Shown one piece after another: positions 1 to 8,163 of a stretch of DNA of 64,000 nucleotides; position 1 is the stretch's first letter, and every line of letters begins with the position of its first letter. Position numbers and translations under genes: made by a program. The notes under the pieces are model-generated. The model was not told where the DNA came from. It searched no databases and saw only the letters and a list, made by a program, of their open reading frames with translations. The stretch covers positions 177,299 through 241,298 of the forward strand of contig NZ_CABVQK010000015.1 of NCBI RefSeq assembly GCF_902499335.1, in the 5' to 3' direction. The DNA is from Burkholderia lata (GTDB lineage Bacteria > Pseudomonadota > Gammaproteobacteria > Burkholderiales > Burkholderiaceae).

Positions 1-170
1 TCGCTCTGCAACTGCGCCTGGTTGTCCTGCAACTGGCGCAGCTCCTGCACGGTCGAGCGCAACTGGCTGCGCAGCTTGTCCTCGATGCTCTGCGCGTGCG
101 CGCCGCCGGCCGCGAGCAGCAGCGTGCCGGTCAAGGCGGCCGCGAGCATCGTGCGAGTAATCGTGTTCAT
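1..170 (-). CDS. secreted coiled-coil protein, N-terminal part only
   Basis: The start codon is at 170 and the gene runs off the left edge, so only about 56 residues are visible. They begin with a typical Sec signal peptide (MNTITRTMLAAALTG, then a Leu/Ala-rich core ending in AHA-Q). The mature part is charged and Gln/Leu-rich with heptad-like spacing (SIEDKLRSQLRSTVQELRQL), which looks like a coiled coil. It starts 12 nt after the porin gene stops and is on the same strand, so it is very probably the last visible gene of the fhaC-exbB-exbD-tonB-porin operon. The family cannot be named from this fragment. An inferred role is periplasmic support for the TonB/porin system. Confidence 0.75.
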   Translation of the reverse strand, partial: MNTITRTMLAAALTGTLLLAAGGAHAQSIEDKLRSQLRSTVQELRQLQDNQAQLQS

Positions 171-182
171 GCGCGGCTCCGG

Positions 183-1994
183 TCAGAAGCGAGCATTGAG
201 CTCGATCTGCAGCACGTCGATCGAGACGGGCGGCCCGTACACTTCCTTCGAGCTCAGGTAACGCGCCGACACCCACGTGTCCCGTGCGACCGCATACGCG
301 GCGCCGAGCACGTAGCCGCGCGCGTTGGTGCCGCCGAGATGGAAATCGGGATCGTTGAACGCGTCGAGCACGGCGTCCGGCTGCAGGTACTTGTACGCGA
401 TCGAGAAGTTCCACTGGCCCTTCTCGCGCGGCTCCGGCTCGCCGAACGTCGCCTTCGCGAGGAAGCCGTTCGGGCCGCTGCGGTAGTCGGCGCGCGTCGC
501 GTTCACCGACGTCGAATCGTAGTTGTTGACCGGCAGCGACGACGCGGCGAACGCCTTGTTGTCGTTGTACGCGAGGTTGCGCACGTATTCGCCGTCGAGA
601 CGCAGCTTGAAGCGATCGGCCACCACCGTGTCCCACTGCGCCTTCAGGTCGAGCAGCCGGTAGTTGTAGGCCAGGCCGAACAGCTGCGGCTGCGGCGTCA
701 TCCCCGGCGCGAGGTTCGGGTTCTGCACGATGTTGCGCAGCGCGATCAGCGTGTTGCCGCCCTGCATGAATGCCGGCGCCTCGTTGTCGGTGCTGCAGCT
801 CGTCGCGCCGAGATACAGTGCGCACGGCGACGACAGCGTGCCGCGCATGTTCTGGAAGTCGTAGTACGCGACCGCACCGCGCAGCCGGTTCTTCGCATCG
901 ATCTTCCAGTCGGCGCCGAACTGCGCGCCGAGCATCCACTTCGTGTCGCTGCCGGCCTTCTCGGTGCTGTTCGACGGGAAGTTCTCGCTCGTGTACTGGA
1001 TCGGGAACACGCCGAGCGTGCCGAACAGCGTGACGTCCGGATTCCACGGCAGCGCATGGCGCAGGTTCGCGGCGATCCCGTCCATCATCAGGTCGTCGGA
1101 GAACACCAGGTCCGACTTGAAGAACGGATTGTCGAAGCGGCCGGCCGTGAGGTTCAGCCACGACGTCGGCTTGTATGCGAAGAACGCCTTGTTCAGCCAG
1201 ATGTTCTTCTTCGCGAAGCCGCCGCCCGCGGTGGCCGTGGTCGACACCGGCCCGTTGTCGTTGCCGCTCGCGAGCTGGATGCCGGCGATCATCTCGTCGG
1301 ACAGCGTCGCCGTCACGCCGAGCCGCGCGCGGTAGCGCAGCAGGTTGTTGCGGTTCTCCCGCGTGTTCTGCGTGGGGATCTGCGTGTTGTTGGTGTTCGA
1401 ATTGACGTCGAACCCGCCGCCCTGGTTGATCGCCGCGAAGTTCGTCACGCCGTTCGTGTTGCCGCCGCCGTAGAAGTGATACTCGTCACGCACGCGCAGG
1501 TCGCCGTCGAGCTTGATGCGCGACACCCAGTCGGGGAACGTGTTCGGCTGCGCCCAGTTCTCCGCCTTCGCCTGCGCGATCACTTCCTGCTTCACCTGGT
1601 CGCGGATCTGGTCGCGCACGAGTTGCGGCACGTACGGCACCGCGACGTCGCCCGGCTGCGTCGGCGGGTTGACCACGCCGCCCGCCACGACCGGCGCACC
1701 CGACGCACGGGCCGACCTCGCCTGTACGGCCTCGGTGCGCGCCTCGCGGATCAGCTCGTTCGCGTTCTGCTGCGTGAGCACGCCGCGTTTCACGAGCAGG
1801 TTGATCAGGTTGATCACCACGCTCTCGGTCGGCGCGGCCTTCCCCGACGCCGCCTGCGCCTCGAGCGATTGCCCGTGCGCGGCGGACGCACAGGTCAGCC
1901 CGAGCATCAGCACCGCCGCGCCGACGCACGACAGGCGCGCGGGCAGCGCGCCGTTGCGGGGCACCCCACCCCGTCCGTTCATCTTCCCAATCAT
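183..1994 (-). CDS. Porin_5-type outer-membrane beta-barrel protein
   Basis: The product is 603 residues from the chosen start (ATG at 1994, with GGAG 8 nt upstream); the reading frame stays open further upstream without a good ribosome site. A signal peptide spans about residues 1-41 (ending SAAHG-Q). A short helical segment follows (VVINLINLLVKRGVLTQQNA, then NELIREARTEA), and then a long barrel with alternating hydrophobic/aromatic strands. It ends in ...NARF, with the C-terminal Phe usual for outer-membrane barrels. This layout matches the putative porin family PF16930. It follows tonB, so the barrel may be the TonB/ExbBD client or a passive channel induced together with the secretion systems. 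Substrate is unknown. Confidence 0.8.
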   Translation of the reverse strand: MIGKMNGRGGVPRNGALPARLSCVGAAVLMLGLTCASAAHGQSLEAQAASGKAAPTESVVINLINLLVKRGVLTQQNANELIREARTEAVQARSARASGAPVVAGGVVNPPTQPGDVAVPYVPQLVRDQIRDQVKQEVIAQAKAENWAQPNTFPDWVSRIKLDGDLRVRDEYHFYGGGNTNGVTNFAAINQGGGFDVNSNTNNTQIPTQNTRENRNNLLRYRARLGVTATLSDEMIAGIQLASGNDNGPVSTTATAGGGFAKKNIWLNKAFFAYKPTSWLNLTAGRFDNPFFKSDLVFSDDLMMDGIAANLRHALPWNPDVTLFGTLGVFPIQYTSENFPSNSTEKAGSDTKWMLGAQFGADWKIDAKNRLRGAVAYYDFQNMRGTLSSPCALYLGATSCSTDNEAPAFMQGGNTLIALRNIVQNPNLAPGMTPQPQLFGLAYNYRLLDLKAQWDTVVADRFKLRLDGEYVRNLAYNDNKAFAASSLPVNNYDSTSVNATRADYRSGPNGFLAKATFGEPEPREKGQWNFSIAYKYLQPDAVLDAFNDPDFHLGGTNARGYVLGAAYAVARDTWVSARYLSSKEVYGPPVSIDVLQIELNARF

Positions 1995-2086
1995 CGAAGT
2001 ACTCCGAACAATTTTCGTTTCTTTTCCGGCAGCATCCGTGCGACGGCGCCGCCCCATGATTCTTTCGTCGTTTCGCGTGCGCATCG

Positions 2087-2785
2087 TCATGCCGGCTTGC
2101 GCCCCTGAAGCTTGACGAGCACCGGATACGTCGTTGCGGGCGGCGGCACCTCGTCGACCCTGCCGAGCGCTTCGACCGCCGCGACGACGGCCGCATCGAT
2201 CTTCGCGTCGCCGGTGGACTGCGCGATCGTCACCTTCGTGATCCGTCCCGACGCATCCATCCACAGGTTCAGGTTGCCCGCGAACCGCGCGCCGCCGGCC
2301 TCCTGCACGCCCTTGTCCTGCTCGATCGCGCGTTGCAGCACGTACACCATGTATTGCGCATAGCTCGCGTTGCCGAACTTGCCGCCCCCGCCGCTGCCCA
2401 GCATGCCGGAGCCGTCGCCGGCGCCGATGCCGAAGTTGTCGCTGCCCGCCTGCGCATCGGCGTTCATCGTCATCTGCTGCGGCTGGTTGTCCGCCGGCTT
2501 CGGTGCCTCCGATGGCTTCGGTGCGATCGTCGGCCGGTCGACCGGCGTCTTGACCTCTTCCTTCACCTTCTCGGGCGGCGGCTTCTGTTTCGGCGGCGGC
2601 GGGGGCGGCGGCAACGGAATCACCGTCGTCACCTGCGGTGCGCTCACGCGCTTCACGCCCGCGGTGTCGCCCGCGAAACGCCAGATCAGCGCGGCCACGC
2701 CCGCGAGCACCAGCGCGATCGCGACGGGCTTCACGTAGCGGCCGGGGCCCTTGTCCGGCGGGCCGCCGTTGTAGGTCATTTCCAT
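2087..2785 (-). CDS. tonB: TonB-like energy transducer
   Basis: The protein has 232 residues. A single N-terminal membrane anchor lies at about residues 18-37 (VKPVAIALVLAGVAALIW). It is followed by a proline-rich stretch (a run of seven Pro at about 59-65, then KPPPEK, EAPKPADN) that would span the periplasm. A Gly-rich linker precedes a C-terminal TonB-type domain from about residue 150 (YMVYVLQRAIEQ ... GRITKVTIAQSTGDAKIDAA). In the family this domain contacts the TonB box of outer-membrane receptors and passes on proton-motive energy from ExbB/ExbD. It starts 4 nt after exbD stops, so it is in the same operon. The actual client (porin, or the STN-domain sensor elsewhere in the window) is not known. 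Confidence 0.88.
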   Translation of the reverse strand: MEMTYNGGPPDKGPGRYVKPVAIALVLAGVAALIWRFAGDTAGVKRVSAPQVTTVIPLPPPPPPPKQKPPPEKVKEEVKTPVDRPTIAPKPSEAPKPADNQPQQMTMNADAQAGSDNFGIGAGDGSGMLGSGGGGKFGNASYAQYMVYVLQRAIEQDKGVQEAGGARFAGNLNLWMDASGRITKVTIAQSTGDAKIDAAVVAAVEALGRVDEVPPPATTYPVLVKLQGRKPA

Positions 2786-2789
2786 CGCG

Positions 2790-3200
2790 TCAGCCGCCCT
2801 GCTTCGCCTTGCCGGTCACGAGGCCGACTTGCGACAGATCGAGGCGGCGCAGCAGGTCGAGCACGTCCATCACCTTCTGGTACTGCACGCCCGCGTCGCC
2901 CTTCAACACGATCGGAAAATCCGGACTGGTCGCCTTCTCGGTGCGCAGCCGGCTCTCGAGCTCGTCCATCGTCACCGGGTACGCGTCGAGGAACACCTGC
3001 CCCGAATCGGCCACCGTGATTGCCTTCGTCTTCGGCTTCGCGAGACTCGCGGACGAGCTCGCCTTCGGCAGATCGACCTTGATGCCCTGCACCGACGCGG
3101 TCGTCATGATGATGAAGATGATCAGCAGCACGTACGCGAGGTCGAGCATCGGCGTGATGTTGATGTCGTCGTACGGCTTGTCGTCGTCCTGAACCTGCAT
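2790..3200 (-). CDS. exbD: ExbD-type proton channel subunit
   Basis: The protein has 136 residues, the normal ExbD size. The hallmark N-terminus is present: NITPMLDLAYVLLIIFII, with Asp20 inside the single membrane helix equivalent to the essential protonatable Asp of ExbD/TolR. The periplasmic domain follows (IKVDLPKA ... FPIVLKGDAGVQYQKVMDVL) and includes the ExbD/TolR motif of this type. It lies between exbB and tonB with gaps of 18 and 4 nt, so the three genes form a TonB energising complex. Confidence is high because position, length and key residue agree. Confidence 0.92.
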   Translation of the reverse strand: MQVQDDDKPYDDINITPMLDLAYVLLIIFIIMTTASVQGIKVDLPKASSSASLAKPKTKAITVADSGQVFLDAYPVTMDELESRLRTEKATSPDFPIVLKGDAGVQYQKVMDVLDLLRRLDLSQVGLVTGKAKQGG

Positions 3201-3218
3201 GGTGGTCTCCTGCGTGCG

Positions 3219-5024
3219 TCAGTCGGCCAGCACCGCGTGATCGGGCGCGCGGTGCGCTTCGGCGAGGCGCGTGACGAATTCGTCGACGAACACCTGCATG
3301 TTCGCGGTCACGTTCTTGTTGCGGATCAGCAGGTAGTTGTAGCCAAACAGCGCGGGAATCGCGACGAACAGGCCCGTGACCGTCGCAAGCAGCGCGGCCG
3401 CGATACCCGGTGCGATCGCGTTCACGTTCACGTCGCCGGCTGCCGCGATCGCCGCGAACGTGATCATCACGCCGACCACCGTGCCGAGCAGCCCGAGGAA
3501 CGGGCCGCCCGAGATCGCGATCGTCAGCAGCACCATCGACTTCGACAGCTTCTGGTTTTCGCGCACCAGCGTTGCGTCCATCGACGCGCGGATCGCCTCG
3601 ATCGACTCGGACGTGATCACCGTGCGGCCGTTGTCGTCCACGCGGCTGTGGATTTCATGCACGCCGGCCTTGTACAGCCGGTACAGCGACGACTGGTACA
3701 GGCGGCGGCCGTCGGTGCTCGCTTCGTCGACGTGCGCGAGGCCCACCAGGTGACGCCCGGCCACTTCGCGGAAGCGCTGCACGAAATACTGGTTCGCCTT
3801 GTCGACGGTGCCGACGTAGCGCGCCTTCGTCCACATCACGACCCACGACACGAGCGCCATGCCGAGCAGGATCGTGATCACGACCCACGCGTCGACGGTC
3901 ACCGACTGCACGATCACGCCGAAGTAGCCGAAGCCGAAACCCGACTGCTTCTCGTCGGCGCCATAGGCGACGAGCTTCGATTCCGAGCCCTGCGCGAGCG
4001 CGTCGACTGCGATTGCCGCCGGCGAGCGAGCAATCTTCGACAGACGCAGTTCGTCGAGTGCGCCTGCGTAACCGGCGAAGCCCGCCGGCGCACCGGTGGT
4101 GTCCGCACCGACCGTCGCGGCGCTGTTCAACGCGGGCAGCGTCGAAGCGACCTGCGCGGCCTGCTTGCCGTTCACGTAGACGGTGAGGTTCTTGCCATCG
4201 GCCGTGACCGCGAGATACGTCCACTGGTTCGCGGCGACGGGCGATGCGGCCGGCGTGCGTACCGGTGCCGGATTGCCCGCACCACCCTGGACTTCCGCGA
4301 ACGGCACGCCGTTGTCGAGGCCGATCAGCAGCGCGTTCGCGCCATCGCGACGGCTGTACAGCAGCGTGTTCGGCGTGAGTGCCGACGGCTTCACCCATGC
4401 GCTGAACGTGAAGCTGCCGCCGGCCGGCACATTCAGCGACGGGCTCGCAGGCAGCGTCAGCGACCCGTTGCCGTCGAACCGCGCGCCCTTGCCGACGATG
4501 CCGTCCTCGACCGTCCGGAACGACGCGTTCTGCGCGTGGTTGCCGTAAGCGGTCAGGTCCTTCGGCGGTGCACCCGCCGCGCCGTTGAAGTGGTAGACGA
4601 GCGTGTAGTCGGGATCGAACGTCTCGGCCGGCTTGCTGCCGTCCGGCGCCTTCTTGTTGCCGTAGTACATCCAGATCGACTCCGCGGCGCCGGCCGGCAT
4701 CTTCGGAATGTCGACCCAGATCAGCGCGACGCCGAGCACGGGATCGTATTGCTCGACGTGGTAGTTCAGCGGCGTCTTGTCGTCGGCGGCGACGAAACGG
4801 ATGTCCGCGCCGTTGTCGGCCAGCCCGTCGAACTGGAAGTTGCCCGAGTGCAGGCGGATCAGCAGCGGCACCCGGCCGGCCGATTCCGCGAGGTTCGCGC
4901 CTTTCGCGCTCGCGTCGATCGTGATCGCCTTCCGGTACGACCAGTCGTTCTGCCACCATGCGTTCGCGATGCCGGGCAGCACGCCGAGCATCACCGCCAA
5001 CAGGAAAAACAAGACTCGCTTCAC
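3219..5024 (-). CDS. exbB: ExbB/TolQ-type protein with extracytoplasmic DUF2341/LamG-like domain
   Basis: The chosen start is GTG at 5024 because GGGGAG lies 6 nt upstream and a signal peptide follows at once (VKRVLFFLLAVMLGVLPGI-ANA); a further upstream ATG at 5081 has no comparable site. The product has about 601 residues, more than twice a normal ExbB. Residues of about 23-150 resemble DUF2341 (WWQNDWSYRKAITI, IWMYYGNKKAP). Residues of about 155-335 resemble a LamG/concanavalin-like jelly roll (GKGARFDGNGSLTLP, FTFSAWVKPSAL, YAGALDELRLS). The C-terminal 230 residues are a MotA/TolQ/ExbB proton channel with three membrane helices (SGGPFLGLLGTVVGVMITFA). In the family, such a domain may sense or bind glycans in the periplasm while the channel energises TonB. 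exbD follows after 18 nt. Confidence 0.88.
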   Translation of the reverse strand: MKRVLFFLLAVMLGVLPGIANAWWQNDWSYRKAITIDASAKGANLAESAGRVPLLIRLHSGNFQFDGLADNGADIRFVAADDKTPLNYHVEQYDPVLGVALIWVDIPKMPAGAAESIWMYYGNKKAPDGSKPAETFDPDYTLVYHFNGAAGAPPKDLTAYGNHAQNASFRTVEDGIVGKGARFDGNGSLTLPASPSLNVPAGGSFTFSAWVKPSALTPNTLLYSRRDGANALLIGLDNGVPFAEVQGGAGNPAPVRTPAASPVAANQWTYLAVTADGKNLTVYVNGKQAAQVASTLPALNSAATVGADTTGAPAGFAGYAGALDELRLSKIARSPAAIAVDALAQGSESKLVAYGADEKQSGFGFGYFGVIVQSVTVDAWVVITILLGMALVSWVVMWTKARYVGTVDKANQYFVQRFREVAGRHLVGLAHVDEASTDGRRLYQSSLYRLYKAGVHEIHSRVDDNGRTVITSESIEAIRASMDATLVRENQKLSKSMVLLTIAISGGPFLGLLGTVVGVMITFAAIAAAGDVNVNAIAPGIAAALLATVTGLFVAIPALFGYNYLLIRNKNVTANMQVFVDEFVTRLAEAHRAPDHAVLAD

Positions 5025-5090
5025 GATCCACTCCCCGAATGTGCGGGCGCCGCGCTCGTCGCATCGCCCCGGCACGATCAAAAAAATCCG

Positions 5091-6743
5091 TCAGAACCCC
5101 AGCCTTACGTAGAAATCGAACCGAGGGCTGTACTGCCGCGTATAGACGCCCGCCTTCAACGGCCATCCGGCCTCGAAATCCGCGCTTGCGTACTTCATGA
5201 TCTGCACCCGTGTGCCGACGCCGACACTCATCAGGTTGAACCGCGACGTCTGCTCGGGCAGCGGGCTCAGCAGCCACAGGTGCGCCGCGTCGAAGAACGC
5301 GTGGAAGCGCCACTCGTTCACGCGGCTGCCGACCGCGCCGCCGAGCCACTTCGCGAGCGACGGGCTGCGCAGTTCGACCGATGCGATCACGCCACTGTCG
5401 GCCGTGTCTTCGGCCTGCATGTAGCCGCGCACGCTGTTCATCCCGCCCGCGGCGAACTGCTCGCTCGACACGAGCGGCGAGTTCGAGATCTGCGCGTTCA
5501 CGTGCGCGTTGGCCTGCATGTCGTTCGCGAAGCGCTGCGTGTGGTTGACGTCGAACTTGCCGTACACGAAATCGGGCGTCGCGTTGTAGCGCTTGTTGTC
5601 CCATGCGCCCCAGTCGCTGCCGAGGCCGCGGATGTTCGTCGTCACCGACGCGGAGAACGACGTCTGCGAGTTCTTCAGGCTCAGCTGGCCGTTGTACGAC
5701 AGCGTCACCGGCACGTACGTGAGCGGCGCCGTCGAGCCCGTCTGGCCCGGTATCGACACGTTTTCGTCGAAGTGCTTGCGGTCGATCTCGACGCTGACCG
5801 AGTGCGCGTAGGTTTCCGACGCAGGCAGCGAATAGATCGCGGTGAAGCCGTACGTGGTGCCCTTGCCGAGCACGTTGGTGTTCGCGACCGACGCGACGTT
5901 GCTGTCCGAATGCACGACCGTCGCGAGAAAGCTCCAGCGCGAATCCCTGATCGGCGCTAGATACGAGAACGCGTAGACGCGCGCATCGTTCGGATGCTGC
6001 GGCGCAAGCACGTAGGTGCCGGAAATCACGTGGCCGAGCTGCCAGAGATTCGAGTAGCTGAGGTTCGCGGTCGTGCGCAGCGTCGACGTGCCGGGACTGT
6101 TGTCGTTGTTCAGTTCGAGCGAGCCGTGCAGCGGGCTGTGATCGTCGACCTTCAGGTCGACGTCGACCGTCTGCGGCAGCGCGCCCGGCTTGAGGATCGG
6201 AATCACCTGCCGGTCCGCCGAGCGGTTCAGGTCGGTGAGCTGCTGCTGGGCCTGGTTGAAATCGGGCACCCGGCCCTCGGCCAGCGCGGGCACCGCATCG
6301 CGGATGTTCTGCGGCGAGTTGTATTTCGCGCCGTCGACGCGCAAGCGCCCGACCTTCGCTTCCGTCACCTGCAGCAGGATCACGCCGTTCTTCACCTGCT
6401 GCTGCGGCAGCTCGACGACGACCGACTGGTAGCCGCGGTCCTGGTACGCCTTCTGCAATGCGTCACGTGCCGCGTTCACGTCGGCGAGCGTGCGGCCCGG
6501 CCCTTCGAACGGATACACGGCCTTCTCGATCTCGAGCGCCGGCAGCGTCGTGTTGCCGCGCACCACGAAGGCATTCACGTCGAACGACTGCGGCGCGGCC
6601 GGTGCCGCCTTCGCGGCCGGCGCGGCTTCCTGCGCATGAATCCCCGGCGCGAAGCCCAGCCCACCGGCCAGCACGACACCCGCCAGGCATCGGCAGTTCA
6701 GCCGCCATCGTTCGCGTGACTTGCGGTCTACTCTCGGCGGCAT
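5091..6743 (-). CDS. two-partner secretion transporter, FhaC/ShlB family (TpsB)
   Basis: The start at 6743 is preceded by AGGGGA at a spacing of 8 nt and gives a 550-residue protein, the usual TpsB size. After a signal peptide (ending GIHA-QE) and an Ala-rich linker come two POTRA-like domains (FDVNAFVVRGNTTLPALEIE, then GVILLQVTEAKVGRLRVDGA). A 16-stranded ShlB-type barrel ends in YVRLGF. The diagnostic VRGY tetrad of the lid loop is visible in GGMNSVRGYMQAED. It would export a TpsA partner across the outer membrane; the obvious candidate is the 4278-residue exoprotein at 23.4-36.2 kb, although the two genes are separate here. It resembles P. aeruginosa PdtB, which also sits in front of exbB/exbD. 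Confidence 0.92.
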   Translation of the reverse strand: MPPRVDRKSRERWRLNCRCLAGVVLAGGLGFAPGIHAQEAAPAAKAAPAAPQSFDVNAFVVRGNTTLPALEIEKAVYPFEGPGRTLADVNAARDALQKAYQDRGYQSVVVELPQQQVKNGVILLQVTEAKVGRLRVDGAKYNSPQNIRDAVPALAEGRVPDFNQAQQQLTDLNRSADRQVIPILKPGALPQTVDVDLKVDDHSPLHGSLELNNDNSPGTSTLRTTANLSYSNLWQLGHVISGTYVLAPQHPNDARVYAFSYLAPIRDSRWSFLATVVHSDSNVASVANTNVLGKGTTYGFTAIYSLPASETYAHSVSVEIDRKHFDENVSIPGQTGSTAPLTYVPVTLSYNGQLSLKNSQTSFSASVTTNIRGLGSDWGAWDNKRYNATPDFVYGKFDVNHTQRFANDMQANAHVNAQISNSPLVSSEQFAAGGMNSVRGYMQAEDTADSGVIASVELRSPSLAKWLGGAVGSRVNEWRFHAFFDAAHLWLLSPLPEQTSRFNLMSVGVGTRVQIMKYASADFEAGWPLKAGVYTRQYSPRFDFYVRLGF

Positions 6744-6818
6744 GCGCCATTCCCCTTTGTTGTTCCGGATCGAAGCTTTGCGCACCGCGCCAGCCGTTCG
6801 CTCCGCTATCAAATGCCT

Positions 6819-6849
6819 GTTTCACTTTGATGACGATTTATTCGTCATC
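6819..6849 (-). promoter_or_regulatory. dyad and Pho-box-like site upstream of the tpsB operon
   Basis: A perfect inverted repeat GATGACGA/TCGTCATC with a 5-nt loop occupies 6829-6849, about 86 nt before the tpsB start. Read toward tpsB, TCGTCAT-CAAA-GTGAAAC at 6836-6819 has the 7+4+7 layout of a PhoB box, but the second half is poor. The surrounding DNA is more AT-rich than the genes. It lacks the AATGGTCCGTAAC core found at other promoters here, so regulation may differ. Function is inferred only. Confidence 0.35.
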
Positions 6850-7569
6850 CTTAGCATGATCTGCGCATTGCTTTTCCCGATTTCCGTGCCCGGTGCGTTC
6901 AAGCGCATCTACCGGAAAGGACGAAGCGAATCCGGAAAACCCGCAACCTCCGTCACGCATCGTCGCGATCGACTGCCTGCCGACGCATCGGCACTGCTGC
7001 GTCGATCGGCAACGACCATCGTGTGCGGCGCACGAGTCGCCGCTCTCACCTACCTAGACGGAACCGGGCGCGCATTGCCGCAAACTTTTTTTCGCGGGCC
7101 CTTCAACCGGCCGTCCAACTGGCCGTCCGGCTCGACGCCGGAAGCAGGACACGGCCGCCAGCGTGCGGCCTGCAATGCGCGCGCAACGAAAGCCGGCGCG
7201 AATCGCGCGGCGCGTTGCGCAGGAATGTGCGTGGCCCCCGTTTCGTGTTCGTATCGTCTGCCGTGGCTGCCAGGGCTTCCTGGCATCGCGCGTGCGCGAT
7301 CGCCGGCAAACGTGTTGCCGCCCCGAAGGCAGCGCGCCCGGCGCGTCACCCTCCCCCTGCGTGCGGCACGACAATCCTCGGGTTTCAACCGGGAAGTTTT
7401 TGTGACATTCCGCTGAAGATATGCACGAGATGCGCGCGAGACCGTTTCCGCGCACCGCACGCGCGATGCGGCGCCGCGACAAGCCTCCCGGCAACGAGAA
7501 ATCCTGCGGTTTGCGGCCGTCCGTTTCGTCCTAGCTATTGGGTAAAAACATCAACGACCGGATCCCTCC
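6850..7569. other. long intergenic region with no recognised gene
   Basis: About 720 nt lie between the divergent tpsB operon and the membrane-protein/gspK pair. Open frames here have no ribosome sites, no family resemblance and Arg/Pro-rich shadow composition. A short AT-richer patch near 7395-7430 could hold the promoter for the plus-strand pair, but no convincing -10/-35 or Pho-box was found. The stretch GGCCGTCCGTT at 7522-7532 matches part of the TPR-operon promoter, which may be chance. Confidence 0.4.
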
Positions 7570-8136
7570 ATGTCATTCGCGACGATGTTCGTACGGTGGC
7601 TCGCCGAACGCCTGTCCGGCCATGCCGCGACCGCAGGCAGGTTGCCGCCCGCCGCCTTTGCCGCGGCGCGGCGCCCGCTGCGCTGGCGCGCGCCCTGGCT
7701 GGCCTGGCACCTGCTGTCGTGGGTCGTGCTCACGTTGCTCGCGCCGCCGATCTGGACGATCGGCACGCTGCTGCTGATCGATGCGTCGAGCGACCAGCCG
7801 CTGTTCTGGATGCTCGCGATGGCGATCGTGCCGGTCGCGAACGGCGCCGCGATCGTCGCCGCGAACCAGCGCCATCACCGCACGCCGTTCACGCGACGCT
7901 CGACGGTCGCGCTTTACCTGTTCTTCGTCGCGATGGCCGTCGGCTGCGCGCTGTTCCTGCTGCTGCTGTGGCGCTCGCATGCGATCGCGTCGCTGGTCGG
8001 CCCGCTGGCGCTGACGACCGACGGCACGCATCCCGCGACGCTCGCATTCTGGGTGGCCGGGCTCACCGCGATGTTCGGCGTCACGTCATCTGCGCATGCG
8101 AGCATCGCCCATGCGTGGCTGGCGTTCGTGGACTGA
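7570..8136 (+). CDS. integral membrane protein of unknown function, upstream of gspK
   Basis: The 188-residue product starts at 7570. It has about four hydrophobic segments (WLAWHLLSWVVLTLLAPPIW, then FWMLAMAIVPVANGAAIV, then LYLFFVAMAVGCALFLLLLW, then a weaker C-terminal segment) separated by basic loops. No family is recognised. It ends 27 nt before gspK on the same strand, so the two are probably co-transcribed and it may be an accessory inner-membrane component of this T2SS. Codon use is the same as the neighbours. It could also be an unrelated membrane protein caught in the operon. Confidence 0.7.
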   Translation: MSFATMFVRWLAERLSGHAATAGRLPPAAFAAARRPLRWRAPWLAWHLLSWVVLTLLAPPIWTIGTLLLIDASSDQPLFWMLAMAIVPVANGAAIVAANQRHHRTPFTRRSTVALYLFFVAMAVGCALFLLLLWRSHAIASLVGPLALTTDGTHPATLAFWVAGLTAMFGVTSSAHASIAHAWLAFVD

Positions 8137-8163
8137 ACGCGGCCGCACCGCCCTTGCAGGAGC

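Noticed and set aside
96..2108. long plus-strand open frame of 670 codons opposite the porin gene
   Set aside because: It is Arg/Val/His-rich shadow sequence caused by high GC; the minus strand has signal peptide and barrel features.
2829..5960. plus-strand open frame of 1043 codons opposite exbD, exbB and tpsB
   Set aside because: Arg/His-rich composition; the minus strand has recognised proteins with ribosome sites.
7395..7430. possible Pho-box (GTGACAT-TCCG-CTGAAGA) before the membrane-protein/gspK pair
   Set aside because: The second half-site matches at only three of seven positions and no -10 follows.
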